From NCBI GenBank assembly GCA_018435055.1, contig JAHDOA010000023.1, forward strand, positions 1-35,005: 35,005 nt of DNA, written 5' to 3'. The translations under genes and the position numbers were made by a program. Position 1 is the first letter of the stretch, and each line of letters opens with the position of its first letter. Source of the stretch: Pelotomaculum sp. (GTDB lineage: Bacteria > Bacillota > Desulfotomaculia > Desulfotomaculales > Pelotomaculaceae). The notes beneath the pieces are model-generated. The model worked only from the letters and a program-made list of their open reading frames with translations, was not told where the DNA came from and did not search any database. Below are positions 18,529-26,361 of the stretch, in pieces.

Positions 18529-18805
18529 CAGAGTTCTTCAATCTTTATAAAGCGATGACCGGGAAAAGTAAACGCGCGTGGTATGCGACAGGGAGGGAAG
18601 GCCCTGACTGAAAGCCTTCCTCGTAAACTGGCGTTGAAAAAACACCCGGGAGCGGTCCCCGAAAGTTGTAGGTACAAGTAGGCCGGCCCGGCAGCCTCCG
18701 TTACAGGCATTGAGGGAAAAACACAAAATTTCCGAAAAAGGGTGGCACCGCGGGTAGAAATATCCGTCCCTGGCTGTGCTTGATGCATGGCCCGGGTTTT
18801 TGTTT
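18529..18805 (+). promoter_or_regulatory. T-box leader of hisS-aspS, probable Asn (AAC) specifier
   Basis: The leader has the hallmark T-box core AGGGTGGCACCGCG at 18739-18752 and a terminator stem (18768-18796, 12 bp with one mismatch) followed by a T-run. Stem I is recognisable: AAGTA (loop E) then AACGC, an upper arm, and GCGTT closing it, followed by the specifier loop GAAAAAACAC at 18636-18645. In this loop AAC (18641-18643) is followed by A, the usual purine; CAC (18643-18645) is followed by C. The base pairing with the tRNA discriminator is C18746, which fits G73 (Asn, Asp) and not the C73 of bacterial tRNA-His. Asn is therefore the best reading, His the alternative. Confidence 0.93.
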
Positions 18806-18822
18806 TATAAAGGAGGATTTAG

Positions 18823-20097
18823 ATGCTGACAACACGCCCTCGCGGCACTAACGACATTATTCCGGGTGAAGTGGAAAAATGGCGCCGGGTTGAAAACCAG
18901 TTTTTCAATATATGTGCCCATTACGGTTATAACGAGATCCGGACGCCTGTATTTGAGCATACTGAGCTGTTCCAGCGCGGTGTCGGCGATACTACCGATA
19001 TAGTGGAGAAAGAAATGTACACCTTCACGGACCGGGGCGGCCGGAGCATTACGCTCAGGCCGGAAAATACCGCTCCCGCAGTGAGAGCCTACCTGGAAAA
19101 CAAGTTATATGCCGGACCACAGCCGGTCAAGCTTTGTTACAGCGGGCCGATGTTTCGCTACGACAGGCCCCAGGCCGGGCGCTTCCGGCAGTTTCACCAG
19201 GTGGGAGTGGAGGTTTTCGGCGCCAATGACCCGGCCGTGGACTGCGAGGTAATCGCCATGGCTATGGATTTCTACGGGAGGCTTGGCCTGCAGAACCTGG
19301 AGCTGCATATCAACAGTGTCGGCTGCCCGGTATGCCGGCCACTGCAGCGCCGGGAATTGAAAAAATATTTTCAGCCCCACCTGGACGCTCTTTGCCGGAA
19401 CTGCCAGGAAAGATTTGAAAAAAACCCTTTACGCATTCTGGACTGCAAAGAAAGGCGCTGCGCGGAGACCGGCGCGGGCGCCCCGTCGACGCTGGACTGC
19501 TTGTGCCCGGAATGCGCGGACCATTTTGCCCGGGTAAAAAAGAACCTTGATCTATTAAATATTGCTTATGTCATAGACCGGCGGCTGGTCCGGGGGCTGG
19601 ATTACTATACGCATACCGCTTTTGAAATTATGGCCAGGGACATCGGCGCCCAGAGCTCCATTGGCGGCGGCGGGCGTTATAACGGGCTGATTGAGACCTG
19701 CGGGGGGCCGCCCACTCCCGGTGTGGGCTACGCGCTCGGTATGGAGCGGATTATCCTGGCCATGGAACGGCAGGGGATTACTATAGACACTTCCGCCGGG
19801 TCCGATGTGTTTGTGGTTACAGCCGGGACGGAGGCGGCGGATATGGCCTGTAAACTGCTGTTCAGCCTGCGTTCCGCCGGTATCTCGGCAGACAAGGATT
19901 ACCTGGGCCGCAGCCTGAAAGCTCAGATGAAATATGCCGGGAAATCCGGCGTCCGTTTTGTGGTGATCATCGGCGCGGAGGAACTGGCGCGGGGCGCCGT
20001 CCTGGTGCGGGACATGAGCGCCGGCGAGCAGGAAGAGGTAGCGGCGGATTCAATCGCCGCCTATTTAGAACGAAAGAAAAACATTTGCCGCGCATGA
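18823..20097 (+). CDS. hisS: Histidyl-tRNA synthetase HisS
   Basis: HisRS charges tRNA-His. The 424-residue class II synthetase is full length: it opens with the typical PRGTNDIIPGE, has motif 2 in GPMFRYDRPQAGRFRQFHQ, the histidine-binding motif LVRGLDYYTHTAFE, motif 3 in GVGYALGMERI, and a C-terminal anticodon-binding domain. AAGGAGG precedes ATG 18823. aspS follows after 49 bases in the same T-box-controlled operon. Confidence 0.98.
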   Translation: MLTTRPRGTNDIIPGEVEKWRRVENQFFNICAHYGYNEIRTPVFEHTELFQRGVGDTTDIVEKEMYTFTDRGGRSITLRPENTAPAVRAYLENKLYAGPQPVKLCYSGPMFRYDRPQAGRFRQFHQVGVEVFGANDPAVDCEVIAMAMDFYGRLGLQNLELHINSVGCPVCRPLQRRELKKYFQPHLDALCRNCQERFEKNPLRILDCKERRCAETGAGAPSTLDCLCPECADHFARVKKNLDLLNIAYVIDRRLVRGLDYYTHTAFEIMARDIGAQSSIGGGGRYNGLIETCGGPPTPGVGYALGMERIILAMERQGITIDTSAGSDVFVVTAGTEAADMACKLLFSLRSAGISADKDYLGRSLKAQMKYAGKSGVRFVVIIGAEELARGAVLVRDMSAGEQEEVAADSIAAYLERKKNICRA

Positions 20098-20146
20098 TAT
20101 CTTCTTACATATTATGCAGGCATCATTTTAGGAAGGGGACTACTTG

Positions 20147-21946
20147 ATGATGGATTTTTTAGGCAGTAAAAAACGGAGCCACTACTGCGGCGACCTGCGG
20201 ATCGGGAATGAGGGCGAGAAGGTGACGCTGATGGGATGGGTGCAGACGCGGCGCGACCACGGCGGTTTGATTTTTATCGATATGCGTGACCGGACCGGCC
20301 TGATCCAGGTGGTGTTCAGCCCTGATTTTCAAAAAGAAGCTTTTGAGAAGGCGGAAGGCGTGCGCAGCGAATATGTTATCTGCGTAGGTGGAACAGTGAG
20401 GGAACGACCGGCGGGGACGGCCAATCCCAACCTGGCCACGGGACAGGTGGACGTGATGGCTGATGAACTGCTTGTGCTGAACCGGGCCAAGACACCCCCG
20501 TTTTATATCGAAGACGGTATCGATGTAGATGAAAACCTCAGGCTGCGCTACCGCTACCTGGACCTGCGCCGGCCTGAGATGCAGGAGGCGCTTATCCTCA
20601 GGCACCGGGCAGCCAAATCGGCCCGCGATTATCTGGACGAGAACGGTTTTCTAGAAATTGAAACACCCGTGCTGACCAAGAGCACGCCGGAGGGGGCCAG
20701 GGACTACCTGGTGCCCAGCAGGCTGAACCCGGGCAAATTTTACGCCCTGCCCCAGTCGCCGCAGCTTTTCAAGCAGATTCTGATGGTAGCCGGTCTGGAC
20801 AAATACTTTCAGATCGTGCGCTGCTTCCGGGATGAAGACCTGCGAGCCGACCGCCAGCCCGAGTTTACCCAGATCGATATTGAAATGTCCTTTACGGACG
20901 AGGATAATATGCTGGGGCTTACGGAGGGCCTGGTCAAAAGAATGTGCCGGGAGACAACCGGCCTTAATGTGGCAGGCCATTTCCCCCGCATTACATACAG
21001 CGAAGCGATGGACCGCTACGGCTCGGACAAGCCGGACACCCGCTTCGGTATGGAATTAAAAGACATTACCGACATAGCCGCGGGCTGCGGTTTTAAGGTT
21101 TTCGCCTCCGTCGCCGCTGCCGGCGGGCAGGTAAAGGGGATCAACGCTAAAGGTTGCGCTTCTTTCAGCCGGAAGGAAATCGACGACCTGACTGCCTTCG
21201 CGGCCATTTATAAAGCCAAGGGGCTGGCCTATTTCATCGTCACTGATGAAGGCGTCAAGTCAGTCATCGCCAAGTTCTTCACCGAACAGGAACTGGCGCA
21301 GATTATGGCCAGGCTGGAAGCCGAACCGGGCGACCTGCTGCTTTTCGTCGCCGACAAGCCGAACGTGGTGGCCGCCTCCCTCGGAGCGCTGCGCCAACAT
21401 CTTGCCGAGCGTCTAGGTTTAATTCCCGACGGCCTCTACCACTTCCTCTGGGTGGTGGATTTCCCCCTGCTGGAGTATGATCAGGAGGAAGGGCGCTACC
21501 AGGCCATGCACCACCCGTTCACCGCGCCGCGGGAGGACGACCTGCCGCTGCTGGAAAGTGAGCCGGGACAGGTGCGGGCCAGGGCTTATGACCTGGTGCT
21601 CAACGGGGTGGAGGTCGGCGGCGGCAGCATCAGGATCCACCGCCGGGATGTCCAGGAGAAGATGTTTAACGTCATCGGTATCAGCAGCGAGGAAATTGCG
21701 GAAAAGTTCGGGTTTATGCTGGAGGCCTTCGAATACGGCACACCGCCGCACGGAGGCATTGCCATCGGCTTTGACCGCCTGATCATGCTGCTGGCGGGAA
21801 AGAAAACGATCAGGGATGTCATCGCCTTCCCCAAGACCCAGAGCGCCACCTGCCTGATGACCCGGGCGCCTGGTCCGGTTGCTTACAAACAGCTAAAAGA
21901 ACTGCATATTAAAACCGACTTTAAAAAGGCACAATCTGGTCAATAA
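20147..21946 (+). CDS. aspS: Aspartyl-tRNA synthetase AspS, probably non-discriminating
   Basis: The 599-residue protein is a bacterial-type AspRS: N-terminal OB-fold anticodon domain, class II core with [16 protein letters not shown], the GAD insertion, and motif 3 [13 protein letters not shown]. In the anticodon domain it has His in TRRDHGG (residue 38) and Gly in RPAGTANPN (about residue 90). These match the pair associated with relaxed recognition of tRNA-Asn in the Pseudomonas aeruginosa enzyme, whereas the discriminating E. coli type has Leu at the first position. Start: ATG 20147, eight bases after GGAAGGGG; TTG 20144 and ATG 20150 are alternatives. Confidence 0.97.
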   Translation: MMDFLGSKKRSHYCGDLRIGNEGEKVTLMGWVQTRRDHGGLIFIDMRDRTGLIQVVFSPDFQKEAFEKAEGVRSEYVICVGGTVRERPAGTANPNLATGQVDVMADELLVLNRAKTPPFYIEDGIDVDENLRLRYRYLDLRRPEMQEALILRHRAAKSARDYLDENGFLEIETPVLTKSTPEGARDYLVPSRLNPGKFYALPQSPQLFKQILMVAGLDKYFQIVRCFRDEDLRADRQPEFTQIDIEMSFTDEDNMLGLTEGLVKRMCRETTGLNVAGHFPRITYSEAMDRYGSDKPDTRFGMELKDITDIAAGCGFKVFASVAAAGGQVKGINAKGCASFSRKEIDDLTAFAAIYKAKGLAYFIVTDEGVKSVIAKFFTEQELAQIMARLEAEPGDLLLFVADKPNVVAASLGALRQHLAERLGLIPDGLYHFLWVVDFPLLEYDQEEGRYQAMHHPFTAPREDDLPLLESEPGQVRARAYDLVLNGVEVGGGSIRIHRRDVQEKMFNVIGISSEEIAEKFGFMLEAFEYGTPPHGGIAIGFDRLIMLLAGKKTIRDVIAFPKTQSATCLMTRAPGPVAYKQLKELHIKTDFKKAQSGQ

Positions 21947-22017
21947 CGAGGTTGCAGAAGTCAGCGGCGCGTACTTGTAAAAATCGTTTTGTTGTGATAA
22001 CATAAATAAAGAAATAA

Positions 22018-22165
22018 ACGCCCTGCTGTGTGCGTGGTCTACCCTGAAGTTTTGTTCCAACACCTTAGAAAAGGGAGCGCGGTCTCTGGATGTGGCTTGC
22101 ACGCCTCTTAATTGAGGAAACATAAATCATCCAGGCGGGCACCCACCTGTGAGAGCAGGTTCAAA
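22018..22165 (+). ncRNA. ssrS: 6S RNA (SsrS), RNA polymerase regulator
   Basis: 6S RNA binds the sigma-A holoenzyme by mimicking an open promoter. CCTGCT (22022-22027) pairs with AGCAGG (22154-22159) as closing stem; an apical arm closes with TGGATG/CATCCA and an inner CCTC/GAGG; the large internal region between them holds TTGTTCCAACACCTT, as expected for the central bubble. No ORF is present. The location between aspS and rarA matches the place of bsrA in Bacillus, which is strong support. The 3' boundary is uncertain; the primary transcript may run to the terminator near 22262. Confidence 0.82.
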
Positions 22166-22215
22166 CTTTTGGTGGGCACGGCATTAGTGGGGTTTTAATA
22201 AGGCCTAATCGGCAG

Positions 22216-22263
22216 TGGTTTTCAGTGTTAATTAGCGCTAACTGAAAACCTTTAGTTTTTTCT
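22216..22263 (+). terminator. Intrinsic terminator downstream of 6S RNA
   Basis: GGTTTTCAGT pairs with ACTGAAAACC, with a further TTA/TAA extension inside, and the stem is followed by TTTAGTTTTTT. It ends the transcript that includes the 6S RNA region. Confidence 0.8.
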
Positions 22264-22317
22264 GGATGTCATAGTTGTCGATAGATAATGAATTAACTTG
22301 GATAAACTCATATATCA

Positions 22318-22347
22318 TTGACAAAGGGTTTTAAGGAAGATTATAAT
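22318..22347 (+). promoter_or_regulatory. Sigma-A promoter of trxA
   Basis: Perfect TTGACA (22318-22323) and perfect TATAAT (22342-22347) are 18 bases apart. The leader to the trxA start would be about 95 bases. Confidence 0.88.
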
Positions 22348-22447
22348 TTGTTTGTAGTATTAGCTTATTTTTCTAATATTACCTTATGTTCACACTGCAA
22401 AATAAATAGACAACCTGCAGATAATAAATATGAAAGGGGATAGTTTT

Positions 22448-22777
22448 TTGGCCACCAATAAGGTAATTGAAATCAACGATGACAATTTTAAACAGGTTAT
22501 GGGCGAAGCGAAAGTACCGGTCCTTGTCGATTTTTGGGCGGATTGGTGTGGCCCCTGCAAAATGATTGCGCCTGTTATTGAAGAAATAGCCGAACAGTTT
22601 GCGGGTAAAATCCTGGTGGGCAAACTGAATGTTGACGCCAACCAGACCATGCCGTCTGCTTATGGCGTTATAAGCATACCTACTATAGTGCTGTTTAAGA
22701 ACGGGGAGGAGTTGGACCGTTCTATCGGTTATAAAACAAAAGACGAACTGAGCAGTTTTATTAATAATTATTTGTAG
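22448..22777 (+). CDS. trxA: Thioredoxin
   Basis: A canonical 109-residue thioredoxin with the redox motif WCGPC (Cys34, Cys37), FWADW before it and the cis-proline in SIPTIVLF. I start at TTG 22448 because GAAAGGGG lies nine bases before it; the ATG at 22430 is in frame but sits upstream of that ribosome-binding site and adds six residues not typical of thioredoxins. It has its own promoter and terminator. Confidence 0.96.
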   Translation: MATNKVIEINDDNFKQVMGEAKVPVLVDFWADWCGPCKMIAPVIEEIAEQFAGKILVGKLNVDANQTMPSAYGVISIPTIVLFKNGEELDRSIGYKTKDELSSFINNYL

Positions 22778-22791
22778 GATGGTAATGGAAG

Positions 22792-22817
22792 AGCGCGTTT
22801 ATACGTGCTTTTTTTTT
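22792..22817 (+). terminator. Intrinsic terminator after trxA
   Basis: AGCGCGT pairs with ACGTGCT (one G-T) around TTAT and is followed by eight or more T. Confidence 0.85.
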
Positions 22818-22859
22818 CGCCCCGCTAAAGGAGTTCGCTGGCCTTAACAGGGAGGTGTA

Positions 22860-24176
22860 ATGATGAATTTGTTTGAACAAGCTATGGAGAAAAAAATAGT
22901 AAAGACTGCGCCGCTGGCTTTGCGGATGAGGCCGCAAACCCTGGATGAATTTGAAGAACAGGCCGGAATCGTAGGCAGAGGAACGCTGTTGAGAAAATCG
23001 ATAGAAGCGGACAACCTGCGGTCAGCCATATTTTTCGGTCCGCCCGGCACCGGCAAAACCACACTGGCCAGAGTAATAGCCGGCATGACCAAATCCCGCT
23101 TTGAAACGATAAATGCCGTGATGGCGGGCGTCGCTGATATCAGGCGGGTGGTGGAGGAAGCCAGGGGCAGCCGTTCTCTTTATGACGAAAAAACAATCCT
23201 TTTCATAGATGAGATCCACCGCTTTAATAAGTCTCAGCAAGACGCCCTGCTGCCTTTTGTGGAGAACGGCCTGATTACTCTGATCGGCTCCACCACGGAA
23301 AACCCCATGTTTTCTGTAAACCGCCCGCTGCTTTCCCGCTCGCAGCTATACCGCTTTGAACTCCTTTCCCCGGAGGCCCTGACAAAAATACTTTTAAGGG
23401 CGCTGGGAGACGTGGAAAGAGGTTTGGGATGCTACCAGGCTGAAGTTTCCCCGGAAGCGCTGGCGCATATTGCCGGGGTGGCCAACGGGGACGCCCGGGC
23501 TGCTTTAAACGCCCTCGAGTTGGCTGTGCTTACCACCCCGCCGGACGCAGCAGGGAAAAGGCTTATATCGCTGGCTGTCGCGGAAGAGGCTGTCCAGAAG
23601 CGAGTCCTCAAGTATGACCGGGCGGATGAACACTATGACGTAATCTCCGCATTTATCAAAAGTATGCGGGGTTCAGACCCGCACGCCACCCTTTACTGGC
23701 TGGCCAGGATGCTGTATGCCGGGGAAGACCCCGCGTTTATCAGCCGGCGGATTATGATCCACGCGGCTGAGGATGTCGGCCTGGCGGACCCGCAGGCGCT
23801 TGTTGTCGCTGTCGCCGCCGCCCAGGCAGTAGAAAGGATCGGCATGCCCGAAGCGCGGATCATACTGGCTGAAGCCGCTCTCTATATTGCCGCCGCCCCG
23901 AAAAGCAATGCGGCGATTAGAGGCATCGACGCGGCTATGTCAGCTGTTGAAAAAGAAAGAGTTGAGCCGGCGCCGCCTCATTTAAGGGGAACCGGCTATA
24001 AAGGGGCGGCAGAACTGGGCGCCGGCCGGGGCTACAAATACCCGCACGACTACCCGGATGCATTTGTCAAACAGGCCTACCTGCCGGAAAACATGGCCGG
24101 GAAAAAATTTTATAATCCCTCCGGCAGCGGCTATGAAGCTGAAGTAAAAAAAAGACTTGATAAAAAGATTTTTTAA
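22860..24176 (+). CDS. rarA: Replication-associated recombination protein RarA (MgsA) AAA ATPase
   Basis: RarA is an AAA+ ATPase acting at stalled replication forks, related to clamp loaders. The 438-residue protein has Walker [10 protein letters not shown] (residues 60-68), Walker [11 protein letters not shown] (Asp117-Glu118), sensor 1 IGSTTENP, the arginine-finger region [12 protein letters not shown], and the conserved C-terminal domain ending [25 protein letters not shown] precedes two ATG codons (22860, 22863), either of which can be the start. aspS-6S-rarA synteny is as in Bacillus (yrvN). Confidence 0.97.
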   Translation: MMNLFEQAMEKKIVKTAPLALRMRPQTLDEFEEQAGIVGRGTLLRKSIEADNLRSAIFFGPPGTGKTTLARVIAGMTKSRFETINAVMAGVADIRRVVEEARGSRSLYDEKTILFIDEIHRFNKSQQDALLPFVENGLITLIGSTTENPMFSVNRPLLSRSQLYRFELLSPEALTKILLRALGDVERGLGCYQAEVSPEALAHIAGVANGDARAALNALELAVLTTPPDAAGKRLISLAVAEEAVQKRVLKYDRADEHYDVISAFIKSMRGSDPHATLYWLARMLYAGEDPAFISRRIMIHAAEDVGLADPQALVVAVAAAQAVERIGMPEARIILAEAALYIAAAPKSNAAIRGIDAAMSAVEKERVEPAPPHLRGTGYKGAAELGAGRGYKYPHDYPDAFVKQAYLPENMAGKKFYNPSGSGYEAEVKKRLDKKIF

Positions 24177-24218
24177 TTTGTTGCATTAAATTTATTTAAC
24201 CGGGCAAAATACCGTCAC

Positions 24219-24645
24219 AAGGGTTCGTAATGGCCGAGCCCAGACTGTTACAGGGTCAAAAGGCTCTGTAATAGTCGGCCAAAGATTAATATCAGGTCGT
24301 AATGGCTTGATATTAGTCGGCGGGCAGACTGGTAGGTGTTCCGGCAGGTTCTGCAGCAGTCTTAAGAGATTGTTGCAGGGTCGTAAGGGATATCTACTGG
24401 TCGAGCTAAGATTATCATGGGTGTCGGATGCTGCTTTTTTTAGCCTGAGGTCTGTAGCAGTCGAAAGATTGCTGCAGGCTTCCTAGATATCCATGATAGT
24501 CGAGCAAAGGTCATTATGGGTTCCGTAATGGTCTATGGCAGTCGAAAGATTGTCATAGGCTATGTAGGGATGCATAATGGCTGTAGCGTAGGTCATTACG
24601 GGCTCTTAACATAGAAACCTTCCTCTTTGGAGGAAGGTTTCTTGT
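24219..24645 (+). ncRNA. Candidate structured RNA: array of five helical arms with GAAA tetraloops
   Basis: No ORF lies here, but the plus strand folds into a regular array. Arms A (24243-24253 with 24266-24276) and B (24284-24294 with 24308-24318) are simple 11-bp hairpins. Arms C (24327-24335/24394-24402), D (24410-24420/24491-24501) and E (24510-24518/24573-24581) each carry an inner 11-bp hairpin: 24351-24361/24368-24378, 24452-24462/24467-24477, 24533-24543/24548-24558. The inner loops of D and E are GAAA closed by C-G. Linkers between arms resemble TCGAGCAAAG, and CGTAATGG recurs in loops. CGTAATGGCC (24226-24235) can pair with 24591-24600 to enclose the array. A hairpin at 24614-24641 ends it. 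I recognise no known RNA family; strand is inferred from G-U pairs and GAAA loops. Confidence 0.6.
24614..24641 (+). terminator. 12-bp hairpin ending the structured region
   Basis: GAAACCTTCCTC pairs perfectly with GAGGAAGGTTTC around TTTG. Only TTGTAGTT follows, so U-tract support is weak. Confidence 0.5.
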
Positions 24646-24647
24646 AG

Positions 24648-24698
24648 TTCGCCGGCAAAAAAACGGTATTAAGCAGGAATATTTAGTATGCCGGCGAA
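24648..24698. repeat. Inverted repeat TTCGCCGGC / GCCGGCGAA
   Basis: A perfect 9-bp inverted repeat (24648-24656 and 24690-24698) encloses 33 AT-rich bases between the structured array and the next gene. Role unknown. Confidence 0.45.
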
Positions 24699-24767
24699 AT
24701 ATTAACCAAATGCTATCAGGATTATATTATATTTCTGTGCCTTGAGCCTGGAAAGGAATGGTTAAAA

Positions 24768-25040
24768 ATGGAAGAAACAAAGTTTTGCCCGGTGGCAAAA
24801 GCCGATTGCAGAAAAGAACAATGCGCCTGGTGGGATATTTATATTAATGAGTGCGCCGTGCTCTCGATGATGCTCGCTTTATGGGCGGATGTGGATGAGG
24901 ATGACGACGACGATGATGAAGAAGATGAAAAAGAAAGAGAAAAAAAAGATGCTGGTGATGTGGAGGATAATGCCGCAGGTGAAGAGTTTGCAAACGGCGA
25001 TATAAAAGAGTTTATGGTCAAGGTAAAAAGGTTGGACTGA
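24768..25040 (+). CDS. Cys-motif and acidic-tract small protein, unknown
   Basis: The 90-residue protein has an N-terminal CPVAKADCRKEQCAWW motif (Cys at 7, 14 and 19, plus Cys29 in INECAV), which may bind metal and resembles small uncharacterised Firmicute proteins with FCP...C...CAWW. Residues 42-66 are almost all Asp, Glu and Lys. The rest is unremarkable. AAAGGA lies upstream of ATG 24768. I do not recognise a function. Confidence 0.7.
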   Translation: MEETKFCPVAKADCRKEQCAWWDIYINECAVLSMMLALWADVDEDDDDDDEEDEKEREKKDAGDVEDNAAGEEFANGDIKEFMVKVKRLD

Positions 25041-25049
25041 ACTGCAACA

Positions 25050-25853
25050 TTAAATTTTAATTAGTTTTAATATGTTTTTATAAAAAAGTTTGTTTTTCTG
25101 TTCCTGGCTGAAAAGATCCGAGTTCTTGATAAAGTCGACGAACCTTTTTTGATCCTGCCAGGGGCTGTCTGTGCCGAAAACAAAACTACCCTCATTCTCC
25201 CTGTACAGTTCCATGGCGTTCTTATCCCGCACCATTTTTTCCAGTACGAATGATGTGTCGTAATAACACTTTTTGTCGCCAAATAGATCCAATACTTTAT
25301 CCCACTCGCCGTCTCCGCCCGCGTGGGCCATAACTATTTTTGCGCCGGCAAAATCCTTTAATACTCTGGCAAACCGTTCAATTGTGGCATAGTCCGTTTC
25401 CGGCATGCTCATATCGAAACCTGAATGAAAATACAGTATTAAATCATTTCTCACAGCCTCTTCGTAGACTTTATAAGCCTTTCTGGAATCAGCCGGGAAA
25501 TCTTGATAAGCGGGGTGAAATTTAAGGCCCTGCAACCCCATTCCCGCCATTTCGCGAATAATACTTTTACTGTTTGGATCATCGGGATGGATCGAACCAA
25601 AGTAAATTAGCCGCGGGGTGCGAACGATTATCTGGTTCAGCCACTTGAGTATGCCACGGCCCTGTAAAGGGGAGGTGGCGATAGTCAGCACGATAGACAG
25701 ATCAATACCCGCCGTGTTCATAGAGGAAAGTAAATTAGTAAAGGTACCGTCTGTATAGGCGTTCACTTGTCCGTTGGTGTTTCCTAAAATTGTGCTTACT
25801 GCTTTCCCCGCCACGTGGTCGGGGTAAATGTGTGTGTGCGCGTCAATGATCAT
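25050..25853 (-). CDS. Amidohydrolase-family metal-dependent hydrolase
   Basis: This 267-residue protein has the amidohydrolase-2 plan: N-terminal metal motif DAHTHIYPD, GLKFHPAYQDF (position of the metal-bridging Lys/His region), YFHSGFD, MAHAGG, and a C-terminal FGTDSPW with the conserved catalytic Asp. The substrate is unknown; TIM-barrel hydrolase or decarboxylase activity is the family expectation. I start it at the ATG preceding IIDAHTH, which has AAAAGGA eight bases before it; a longer frame to 25895 adds 14 unconserved residues. Confidence 0.88.
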   Translation of the reverse strand: MIIDAHTHIYPDHVAGKAVSTILGNTNGQVNAYTDGTFTNLLSSMNTAGIDLSIVLTIATSPLQGRGILKWLNQIIVRTPRLIYFGSIHPDDPNSKSIIREMAGMGLQGLKFHPAYQDFPADSRKAYKVYEEAVRNDLILYFHSGFDMSMPETDYATIERFARVLKDFAGAKIVMAHAGGDGEWDKVLDLFGDKKCYYDTSFVLEKMVRDKNAMELYRENEGSFVFGTDSPWQDQKRFVDFIKNSDLFSQEQKNKLFYKNILKLIKI

Positions 25854-25937
25854 GTGTTTTTCCTTTTCATAAAATATTTTCTGCCCTAAATACATATATC
25901 ACAGTTTTTAGCAAAATGGCAATGGCCAAAAGAAATA

Positions 25938-25970
25938 ATAAAAACCAAATCACCCTTGCAGGTGATTTGG
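25938..25970 (-). terminator. Intrinsic terminator of the yjcZ-like gene
   Basis: A 10-bp stem (25945-25954 with 25961-25970) is followed on the minus strand by a T-rich run (TTTTTATTATTT). It lies 30 bases after the small gene's stop. Confidence 0.82.
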
Positions 25971-25999
25971 CCAGGAGAGGTTATATATGAGATGTGGTG

Positions 26000-26134
26000 T
26001 TAAAACCCACAGCCCCCGCCTAAAAAGATAAAGCCAAAACTCAGTATAAGCAGGATCAAAATCAGAAAAAGAATGAAAGCCCAGTTGTTGCCAAAGCAGC
26101 CTTTTCCGACTCCTTCGGCTAAGTATTCAGTCAT
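26000..26134 (-). CDS. YjcZ-type sporulation micropeptide (44 residues)
   Basis: This small gene encodes a 44-residue protein: a polar N-terminus (MTEYLAEGVGKGCFGNNW), one hydrophobic helix (about residues 19-38), and a C-terminal GGGCGF. That composition matches the YjcZ family of small spore-associated membrane proteins. The ribosome-binding site is excellent (AGAAGGAGGG, six bases before ATG), and a terminator follows, so it is a real single-gene transcript despite its size. Confidence 0.85.
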   Translation of the reverse strand: MTEYLAEGVGKGCFGNNWAFILFLILILLILSFGFIFLGGGCGF

Positions 26135-26237
26135 GTTAAACCCTCCTTCTCATTTTCCAATAAAATATTCCATTAATGTGAGATTGGTTAACGTTTAGCG
26201 CAAAAAAAGTAAGATTAAAAATTAATTCATTTTGGGA

Positions 26238-26263
26238 CATGGTATTATTTGTAAATACCATGA
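26238..26263. promoter_or_regulatory. Palindrome CATGGTATT / AAATACCATG, possible operator
   Basis: An inverted repeat with nearly 10 bp per arm lies between the divergent yjcZ-like and SRAP genes. It has no T-run. It could be an operator or a transcript hairpin; the evidence is only symmetry. Confidence 0.35.
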
Positions 26264-26361
26264 AGGAAAACATGGCTCACATAGAGAAGGGCATTAAACC
26301 GGTCTTATCGGGACAATCTTTTTTTAGTATTTATTGACATGGCAGGGAGGGGACAGATATC

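Noticed and set aside
18643-18645. CAC (His) as T-box specifier
   Set aside because: It is followed by C rather than a purine, and the discriminator-pairing C at 18746 does not fit tRNA-His; kept only as the alternative reading.
24219-24605. CRISPR-like array
   Set aside because: The repeated words are arranged as nested, covarying stems of differing lengths, not as identical direct repeats with unique spacers, and no cas gene is near.
26261-26338. 25-codon plus-strand frame before the SRAP gene
   Set aside because: The first ATG is inside a palindrome and has no ribosome-binding site; the second ATG has a weak one, but nothing else supports a gene.
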